Part shown: in pieces, positions 58,166 to 64,000 of the stretch
Numbering within the stretch: position 1 is the first letter of the stretch
How the letters are laid out: the number at the start of each line of letters is the position of its first letter
Source: Ignavibacteria bacterium
GTDB taxonomy: Bacteria > Bacteroidota > Ignavibacteria > Kapaibacteriales > UBA961
Length of the DNA stretch: 64,000 nucleotides
Direction of reading: 5' to 3'
Assembly (NCBI GenBank): GCA_016720145.1
Contig: JADJXV010000002.1
Location: forward strand, 1 to 64,000
The notes under the pieces: model-generated
Told to the model about the DNA's origin: nothing
Seen by the model: only the letters and a program-made list of their open reading frames with translations
Database searches by the model: none
Made by a program: the position numbers and the translations under genes

Positions 58166-58826
58166 CAAGAGATTTATAGATTCAAGTCAGCCCCTTATTT
58201 CCAACTGCCCGTCAACCATTACCACTGAATCATCTGCATGATAGCCAGAGCTTGACTCGACGAAGCTATCGTATGTAGCGAGGATTTTATAAATGTTTAG
58301 TTAATATAGGAAGTAATCTCTTATCAGATTTACGGATGAGCAGGATGTTTCATTAGGTAAGTATTTGCGGTCAATTCAAATAACTTCCCGGACGGGAGAA
58401 TAAAAGATACCAAAAAGTTCCGCTAGGAACGCCAGAAATTGTAGCAACGGATTTTAATCCGTTGGGAATGCGCGATAATATTTCCAGACCGGTCAGGTCG
58501 AGCAGTACGCTTCATAGGTAAGTGTTGACGGTCGGTTGTAACAACCAACCGGACGGGAAGATTGAGTTATCAGGTGTTTGGTTCCCTAAGACACATAGCC
58601 CACGGTTTAAACCGTGGGTTCTTAGAAGCAAAGCGGTTTTTGGTAGTGTTTGTAACCATGCGAACCGTTAAAACGGTTTACGAATTCTTGTAGCGCCTCT
58701 TGACCCCATGATTAAAATCATGGGCTATGATTTTGCCTTGGGTCATTGTTTTTTGATTGGGGTGGACTGCCACCTCTTAGCAACTTAGAATGACATACAT
58801 TTTTAATCAATTTTGGCATTACTACC
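58166..58826. repeat. Repeat-filled intergenic region with two hairpin families
   Basis: 661 bases without a gene. TTGACG-type cassettes lie at about 58,348-58,400 and 58,505-58,559 (TTCATAGGTAAGTGTTGACG, core CGGTTGTAACAACCAACCG, GACGGGAA). GCCCA/TGGGC-type or similar variable-core stems are GCAACGGATTTTAATCCGTT (about 58,444), AGCCCACGGTTTAAACCGTG (about 58,601), AACCGTTAAAACGGTTTA (about 58,664) and CCCATGATTAAAATCATGGG (58,705 on). All share a TTTAAA/TTAAAA-like centre. Confidence 0.8.
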
Positions 58827-59972
58827 ATGGATGGAATACAGTTAGATTTTGGGAAAGGGTATATTTTTAGTAAATATATACCGAAAAACATACCTCCTTT
58901 TGATAGGGTTTTTGATCTTTTCAAGGATTTGCTCACGCATGCTTCGGGAGATGTGGATGAAGCATTTCGATGGCTCAAAATGTTGGATGAGGAATATTCG
59001 ATTTTTACCGATGACTATTCCATCGATGATTTTGAGGAAGATTTAAAGAAAAAGGGATATATAAAAGAAGAAATTGAGCTGACGGAGGATGGAAATTCCG
59101 GTAGTGGAACCGGTAAACGATTGCTCACCGCTAAAATGGAGACGGCACTTCGGGAATTTGCACTCGACCAGATTTTCGGCAAACTCCAAAAAAGTGGCGT
59201 AGGCAATCATCGTACGACCAAAGTAGGAGTGGGCGACGAGAAGGATGGCGAAACCAGAAGCTATCAATTTGGTGATGATATGGCGTTGATTAATATGACC
59301 GAGAGTTTGAAAAATTCTCAAATCAACCATGGAATTAATGACTTACAAATAACGGAAAATGATTTAATTGTTGAGGAATCACGGCATAAAGCGCAGATGA
59401 GTACCGTATTGATGATTGATATCAGTCACTCTATGATACTCTACGGAGAAGATAGAATTACTCCCGCTAAAAAAGTAGCCATGGCTTTGGTAGAGTTAAT
59501 TCATCGGAAATATCCGAAAGATACGATTGATATAATTGTCTTTGGTAATGAAGCATGGCCTATACAAGTAAAGGACTTGCCGTATTTAAAAGTGGGTCCG
59601 TACCATACCAATACCGTTGCCGGCCTGGAACTCGCCATGGATATTTTACGGAGAAAAAGAAATACCAACAAGCAAATTTTTATGATCACCGACGGTAAAC
59701 CAAGTTGTGTGCGCTTACCGGATGGAGAGTACTATAAAAATAGTGTCGGATTAGATGAAATGATTGTCAATCTCTGTTTGGATAAAGCAGTGCAGGCAAG
59801 AAAACTCAAAATTCCGATCACTACTTTTATGATTGCGCAGGACCCATATTTACAGCAATTCATTGAATTATTTACCGAATACAATAATGGCAAAGCATTT
59901 TTAACAGGTCTCAAAGGCCTGGGAGAAATGATTTTTAAAGATTACGAAAAAAATCGAAGTAAAACTATTTAA
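58827..59972 (+). CDS. VWA-domain protein (MoxR-associated, ChlD/ViaA-like)
   Basis: 381 aa. Acidic N-terminal half, then a von Willebrand A domain from ~190 with the metal-ion site Asp198-x-Ser200-x-Ser202 in LMIDISHSMILYGEDRITPA, the central Thr in 'HTNTVAGLELAMDIL', and 'FMITDGKPSCVRL'. There is no signal peptide. It lies 21 bases before a MoxR/ChlI-like ATPase; such pairs work as ATP-driven remodelling or metal-insertion machines. The client is unknown. Note the order, VWA before ATPase. Confidence 0.88.
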   Translation: MDGIQLDFGKGYIFSKYIPKNIPPFDRVFDLFKDLLTHASGDVDEAFRWLKMLDEEYSIFTDDYSIDDFEEDLKKKGYIKEEIELTEDGNSGSGTGKRLLTAKMETALREFALDQIFGKLQKSGVGNHRTTKVGVGDEKDGETRSYQFGDDMALINMTESLKNSQINHGINDLQITENDLIVEESRHKAQMSTVLMIDISHSMILYGEDRITPAKKVAMALVELIHRKYPKDTIDIIVFGNEAWPIQVKDLPYLKVGPYHTNTVAGLELAMDILRRKRNTNKQIFMITDGKPSCVRLPDGEYYKNSVGLDEMIVNLCLDKAVQARKLKIPITTFMIAQDPYLQQFIELFTEYNNGKAFLTGLKGLGEMIFKDYEKNRSKTI

Positions 59973-59993
59973 CCACACTCTATTATCGAATAC

Positions 59994-61415
59994 ATGAAGC
60001 AAGAAACAACATTTAAAGAGCTTAAAAAATCCGGCTATACTGATCGTACAATCAACGAAGAAATGCGGGCTAATTTAACCCAAAAATTACGAGATAAACA
60101 ACCTGTTTTTAGGAATTTATGGGGGTACGAAGATACCGTCATACCTCAATTAAAAAAAGCAATTTTAGCCGGTCATCATATTAATTTATTGGGTTTACGC
60201 GGTCAAGCCAAAACAAGAATTGCCCGTACTATGATCGAGCTCCTCGATGAATATATGCCAATTGTAAAGGGTTCTGAAATCAACGACAGTCCCTACCATC
60301 CCATTTCAAAATATGCTAAAGATATCCTCGCCGAGCAGGGTGAAAATACACCCATAGCATGGGTTCATCGCAGCGATCGCTTCTTTGAAAAATTGGCCAC
60401 ACCGGATGTCAATATTTCAGATTTAATCGGTGATATTGACCCTATCAAAGCGGCCACCTTAAAGCTTCCCTATTCCGATGAACGAGTCCTTCATTATGGT
60501 ATGATCCCACGAGCAAATCGTTCGATATTTGTCATCAATGAATTGCCTGATTTGCAGGCGAGAATACAGGTTTCATTATTTAATATTTTGGAAGAAGGTG
60601 ATATCCAGATACGAGGTTTTCAGCTCAGATTGCCGCTCGATATTCAATTTATTTTTACTGCGAATCCGGAAGATTATACCAATAGAGGGAGTATTGTAAC
60701 TCCTTTAAAAGATAGAATTGGGTCGCAAATTTTCACCCACTATCCAAAATCTATCGCAATAGCAAGAAAAATTACCGAACAAGAGGCGCATATTTCCGAC
60801 CATGACAAAACCTCGATTGTGATTGCAGATGTAGCACGAAATTTATTGGAACAAGTAGCATTTTCTGCCAGAAACAGCGAATTTGTCGATGCGAAAAGTG
60901 GTGTAAGTGCACGCTTAACAATTAGTGCATTCGAAAATTTAATTGCCGCTGCAAAATTGCGACTGATTGAAACGGGTACAGAAAAAACATCGATTCGTCT
61001 CGTCGATTTTAGTTCAATTATTCCCGCCATCACCGGTAAAATTGAATTGGTGTATGAAGGTGAACAGGAAGGTGCAGTCGAAGTAGCGCAATTACTTATC
61101 GATCAAGCTATTACTAAAGAATTCGAGAAGATATTTCCAAAAATTTCGAAGCTCGAAAAAGCAGGTGTAAAAACGCCCTACACCGACATCATTACTTGGT
61201 TTAATACCAATGTGTTAGCACTTAATTACACCGATAATGACGAAGACTTTACGGCAGCGTTATATGAAATAACTCCGTTAGTAGATTTCGTCCATAAATA
61301 TTGTCCGGATTTCTCTCCTCAAGACAAACTATTTTGCATGGAAATGGTGATTTGGAGCTTATCGATTAATAAGAAAGTGGATAAAATGGATAGTCATTCT
61401 TCTTTTTCATTGTAA
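59994..61415 (+). CDS. MoxR/ChlI-like AAA+ ATPase
   Basis: 473 aa. Walker A is GLRGQAKT (67-74), with Ala in place of the usual Gly before Lys. Walker B-like 'SIFVINELPDL' and sensor-1 Asn in 'FIFTANPEDYTNRGSIVTPL' follow, with the long insert typical of ChlI relatives ('NISDLIGDIDPIKAATLKLP'). It should act as a hexameric partner of the preceding VWA protein. No chelatase H subunit is present, so chlorophyll synthesis is not implied. Confidence 0.88.
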   Translation: MKQETTFKELKKSGYTDRTINEEMRANLTQKLRDKQPVFRNLWGYEDTVIPQLKKAILAGHHINLLGLRGQAKTRIARTMIELLDEYMPIVKGSEINDSPYHPISKYAKDILAEQGENTPIAWVHRSDRFFEKLATPDVNISDLIGDIDPIKAATLKLPYSDERVLHYGMIPRANRSIFVINELPDLQARIQVSLFNILEEGDIQIRGFQLRLPLDIQFIFTANPEDYTNRGSIVTPLKDRIGSQIFTHYPKSIAIARKITEQEAHISDHDKTSIVIADVARNLLEQVAFSARNSEFVDAKSGVSARLTISAFENLIAAAKLRLIETGTEKTSIRLVDFSSIIPAITGKIELVYEGEQEGAVEVAQLLIDQAITKEFEKIFPKISKLEKAGVKTPYTDIITWFNTNVLALNYTDNDEDFTAALYEITPLVDFVHKYCPDFSPQDKLFCMEMVIWSLSINKKVDKMDSHSSFSL

Positions 61416-61441
61416 GAATTAAGGTTGGATTGTAGGTACCA

Positions 61442-61707
61442 TTCCCGTCTATCCAGTTGTTACAACTGGATGTCAACTCATTCCGCTGAAACGTTTGCTG
61501 AATAGAGTACACACCAAAGATAACTGTAACATAGTGTGCGTTTTCATGCACAAAAGCTACTGTTTGATACGGTAAAACTATCTTATATATCAGAGATTTT
61601 GTATATTGCATGTTCTATAGGATACATACACTTACACAAATTACACACGAACAGTACGTTTCATAGGTAAGTGTTGACGAGTAGTACTTAGAACTGCCCG
61701 GACTGGG
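61442..61707. repeat. Two TTGACG-type hairpin cassettes in opposite orientation
   Basis: The reverse copy, 61442-61493, contains CCAGTTGTTACAACTGG flanked by CCCGTCTAT and TGTCAACTCA. The forward copy, 61651-61707, reads ACAGTACGTTTCATAGGTAA then GTGTTGACG and ends CGGACTGGG. The gap 61,416-61,785 shows no gene. Confidence 0.75.
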
Positions 61708-61785
61708 TTATAATTCAAATCGACATAGTCTAACTAGAATAAAACAGGGAAGCCGAAAACTGATTAGAGTAGGCAAAAATATTTC

Positions 61786-62550
61786 ATGAATTACTATATG
61801 AATAAGTTCAACTATTTACCTCGCATCTTTGCAGGTATTCTGCGATGCAAAATGAGCAAAATGAGCGTTGTTTTACTTGTAATATTACTAGGGGCATGCT
61901 CAAAAGACAGCACACCTGTAGGACCGGATTCATTGTCTTACTCTCCACCAAAGGCAGGAAGTACTTTTAGATTCTATAGTTACGCTACCGATACAACCAA
62001 TTCATTGCCTATAGAATTCAGTCGAGATACCACCATACACACTTTTCTACAAATCGGGATGAACTTTGCCGGAAAAACTAATGTTTCGAAGATATCACAG
62101 ACAAGTCGAAATCATTCCGACTCTACGTACTTAAACTTCGAAACGAACGGAGATATTAGTATTTATAGTATCCTTGGAAATGGTCGAACTGCTTGGGTAA
62201 CAGTCCCAATCGGTTCTAAGACTACGACTTCTATGGTTGCAACGGATACTATAACGATTGTTTCAGGAGACTCTATCAGGAATAAATTCTCGAGTGAGTT
62301 CTCGTATATAGGTACTGAAAACCTGACTATCAATGGCAAAACACTCAATGTAATAAAACTGAAATTAACAAGCATTCAATCGGAAACGAAAGTAGGTGTT
62401 ACGACTACTAAAACAATGGATGTGTTTTTCTATTTTGCTCCGACAATAGGCTATTATGCTAAAACTGACCAACCGGTTCAAGTTCCGCCTTGGGACGATG
62501 TTAAATATGAAGGTAATATAGAAATATTGCTGGATTATATTCTAAAATAA
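61786..62550 (+). CDS. Hypothetical lipoprotein
   Basis: 254 aa. Lipobox LLGAC follows a hydrophobic stretch; the true start may be the ATG at 61852 (MSKMSVVLLVILLGAC), which leaves a standard 15-residue signal. The mature part is Ser/Thr-rich and beta-strand-rich ('GSTFRFYSYATDTTNSLP'), without a recognised domain. Probably anchored in the outer membrane. Confidence 0.7.
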   Translation: MNYYMNKFNYLPRIFAGILRCKMSKMSVVLLVILLGACSKDSTPVGPDSLSYSPPKAGSTFRFYSYATDTTNSLPIEFSRDTTIHTFLQIGMNFAGKTNVSKISQTSRNHSDSTYLNFETNGDISIYSILGNGRTAWVTVPIGSKTTTSMVATDTITIVSGDSIRNKFSSEFSYIGTENLTINGKTLNVIKLKLTSIQSETKVGVTTTKTMDVFFYFAPTIGYYAKTDQPVQVPPWDDVKYEGNIEILLDYILK

Positions 62551-62618
62551 AAACCTTCCCATCCAACCATTTCCTTCCCTTTCAGTTGTTACAACAGATA
62601 CAAAGGAAATTTTTTATA

Positions 62619-63335
62619 GTCCGTCCGGTTGCAGCAACCGGGCGTCAATACTTGCCGCTGATGCGTATTGCATGATACCAATAGCCACATCCTGCTACGG
62701 GATGCTATCGTATCTTGCAGATACTGTATGTTGTAGGTAATTGGAAAATATGAGCTTACCTGAAGTACCTATGAGCGGTACGGTTCATTGGTACGCGTTG
62801 ACGGTCTGATATAGTAACAGACCAGACGGGAAATTTGGCTAAAGCCCTACCGTTAAACCATTTTCTCCAGCTGAAGCTGGAGTCTAGTCAGGAAGATAGC
62901 CGCCTTTCGGCGTTCAATCGCATTCAATAAATCCTCTTGACTAGACTACAGCTTTAGCTGTAGGTTAAAGGGAAGTAAGGGCGGCTTTAGCCAAATTTCA
63001 GAGTGATTGTTGGAAGTACGGATGAGAAGTACATTTCATTGGTACGTGTTGACGGGCAGATAGGAATAACTGCTTGAACGGGAAATTTGGCTAAAGCCCT
63101 ACCTTTAAACCATTTTCTCCAGCTGAAGCTGGAGTCTAGTCAGGAAGAAGTCCGCCTTTCGGCGTTCAATCTCATTCAATAAATCCTCTTGACTAGACTA
63201 CAGCTTTAGCTGTAGGCGAAAGGGAATCAAGGGCGGCTTTAGCCAAATTTCAGAGTGATTGTTGGAAGTACGAATGAGAAGTACTTTTCATTGGTACGTG
63301 TTGACGGGCAGACTGGACTGAAGTCCAGCCCTACA
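62619..63335. repeat. Cluster of TTGACG-type hairpin cassettes
   Basis: Reverse copy at 62,619-62,667 (CCGTCCGGTTGCAGCAACCG then GGCGTCAATA) and forward copies at about 62,776-62,832, 63,028-63,084 and 63,280-63,335 (TTCATTGGTACGTGTTGACG, variable core, ACGGGAA or equivalent). The gap 62,551-63,606 has no gene apart from this repeat DNA. Confidence 0.82.
62831..63319 (+). repeat. 252-bp tandem unit with a 168-bp multibranched palindrome
   Basis: Copy 1 begins at 62831 and copy 2 at 63083, ~95 percent alike by eye. Each has outer arms AAATTTGGCTAAAGCC / GGCTTTAGCCAAATTT (62831-62846 with 62983-62998; 63083-63098 with 63235-63250). Inside are the hairpins CTCCAGCTGAAGCTGGAG, CTACAGCTTTAGCTGTAG and the pair TCTAGTCAGGAA / TCTTGACTAGA, giving a cloverleaf-like fold. 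Confidence 0.92.
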
Positions 63336-63369
63336 ATTTTGGTCGAGCCGATGGCTCTCTTTTTTTCTT

Positions 63370-63493
63370 CGACTTACTGAGTTACGACTTACTGAGTTAC
63401 GACTTACTGACTTACTGACTTACTGACTTACCGACTTTCTGACTTACTGACTTACTGACTCATCGACTTACTACTTACTACTTACGACTTACC
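63370..63493. repeat. Heptamer array (GACTTACT/GAGTTACG type)
   Basis: About 17 tandem degenerate heptamers, for example CGACTTACTGAGTTACGACT, then runs of GACTTACT. Same family as the arrays at 34.3, 34.7 and 35.8 kb, again placed shortly before a gene start. Confidence 0.88.
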
Positions 63494-63536
63494 ACTCCCA
63501 TATCCCCATCTTAACTCCACTTAACATATCTTAGCT

Positions 63537-63566
63537 TTTGCGCCCACACACGAAGTCCTATTTTTG
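63537..63566 (+). promoter_or_regulatory. Bacteroidetes-type promoter
   Basis: TTTG (63537-63540), an 18-base spacer and TATTTTTG (63559-63566) match the TTTG/TAnnTTTG consensus with normal spacing, 41 bases before the start of the next gene. Confidence 0.7.
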
Positions 63567-63606
63567 CGGCTGATAATTTCAATTTCTCCAATATTGTTCT
63601 ACTCCT

Positions 63607-64000
63607 ATGAAAATACTCGCACTTGTTGCCGCCGCCGGAATGCTTGGTTCGCCGCTGTCGTCCTTCCTGCCCGCTCTCGAAACACCTGTCGTGCATTGTG
63701 CTACGCAGGTACAATCCAAAACCCCGCAGACCAAACTCTCCCGCACACTTGAGCTCACTCAAGAACAGCAGGAATCCCTCAAAAAGCTCGGCGATGAGCT
63801 CCGCAAAACCACAAAAGACCTCCGCAAAACCATCGCCGATAATCGCAAGAAAGTGCGCGATATGATCGCAAGCGGTGCTGCGTCAGCTGAAGCAAATGCA
63901 ATTCTGAAAGAAAACACCGAACTCGAACGCAAAATCGACGCAGCCGCGCTCGATGCACATGATAAAGTACAAGCACTCCTCTCGCCCACTCAACGCGAAA
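63607..64000 (+). CDS. Spy/CpxP-like periplasmic protein (cut by window end)
   Basis: 131 codons are open to the window edge. Signal-like start MKILALVAAAGMLGSPLSSF, then a helical, charged region with the LTxxQ-type motif ELTQEQQESLKKLGDELRK and a second, related 'LLSPTQRE' at the edge. Two LTxxQ-like motifs about 80 residues apart are typical of Spy/CpxP chaperones, which bind unfolded proteins in the periplasm. The cysteine at residue 31 is not a lipobox. The C-terminus is missing. Confidence 0.75.
   Translation, partial: MKILALVAAAGMLGSPLSSFLPALETPVVHCATQVQSKTPQTKLSRTLELTQEQQESLKKLGDELRKTTKDLRKTIADNRKKVRDMIASGAASAEANAILKENTELERKIDAAALDAHDKVQALLSPTQRE

Noticed and set aside
59994..61415. 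Magnesium chelatase subunit for chlorophyll synthesis
   Set aside because: No H subunit or other pigment genes are present, and the pairing with a short VWA protein fits generic MoxR systems better.
58348..63335. CRISPR array or integron attC sites
   Set aside because: The hairpin cassettes are irregularly spaced, lie on both strands, lack unique spacers of constant length, and their boundaries do not match the attC GTTRRRY/RYYYAAC core sites.

Overview
The window reads as chromosomal DNA from a free-living, flagellated member of the Bacteroidota/Chlorobi/Ignavibacteria/Kapabacteria side of the FCB group. That is an inference. It rests on type IX secretion C-terminal sorting domains on several exported proteins, TonB-dependent and PorV-like outer-membrane proteins, TATTTTTG boxes like the Bacteroidetes -7 promoter element, and a real flagellar switch operon (fliL-fliM-fliN-fliO), which most Bacteroidetes lack. 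No rRNA or tRNA gene was seen. The sequence carries many single-base frameshifts, several in or next to short homopolymers, so draft-assembly indels should be considered before any gene is called dead.

Layout. 0-3.1 kb: two overlapping TPR-class III adenylate cyclase paralogues, the first cut by the window edge. 3.2-7.7 kb: a secreted WD40 protein and an M1 aminopeptidase. 7.9-10.2 kb: an AbiE type IV toxin-antitoxin pair and an S1-like protein. 10.3-12.7 kb: ispF, xseA (frameshifted) and a Crp-family regulator. 13.1-17.6 kb: an FG-GAP secreted protein, a TonB-dependent receptor and HU. 17.8-20.8 kb: a DUF4062-NTPase-TPR STAND protein, a candidate defence or signalling protein. 21.1-27.0 kb: a peptide-binding lipoprotein, an outer-membrane barrel, a SPOR protein, TonB and a tiny membrane protein in one orientation. 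27.3-31.2 kb: ugd and the flagellar genes. 31.6-38.5 kb: a TolC/HlyD/MacB-type tripartite exporter broken up by repeat arrays. 38.8-44.0 kb: a secreted M12B-like metalloprotease, a TlpA-like thioredoxin and dapA.

44.0-48.4 kb is an AT-rich restriction island. It holds two DpnI-like methyl-directed endonucleases, each directly followed by a DpnD/PcfM-like small protein, with a decayed RhuM gene between the two cassettes and a 5'-truncated DNA methyltransferase downstream. 48.7-56.6 kb: two SAM methyltransferases, a GNAT-transglutaminase-like fusion, a serine beta-lactamase-family protein, a PorV-like protein, a lipoprotein gene interrupted by a small palindromic element, a flavin/Fe-S oxidoreductase and an SDR. 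56.8-64.0 kb: AT-rich hypothetical genes, a VWA/MoxR-like pair, a lipoprotein and the start of an LTxxQ/Spy-like protein.

The intergenic DNA is unusually rich in structured repeats: a ~218-bp element with terminal inverted repeats (two copies), a ~135-bp palindromic element (two copies, one with 10-11 bp target duplication), a REP-like GTAATTGAAC motif, a 26-bp tandem array, heptamer and 65-bp arrays, eight TTGACG...ACGGGAA hairpin cassettes in 5 kb, and a 252-bp tandem unit containing a 168-bp multibranched palindrome. The best candidates for under-described biology are the duplicated DpnI-DpnD cassettes, the DUF4062-STAND protein and the variable-core hairpin families.
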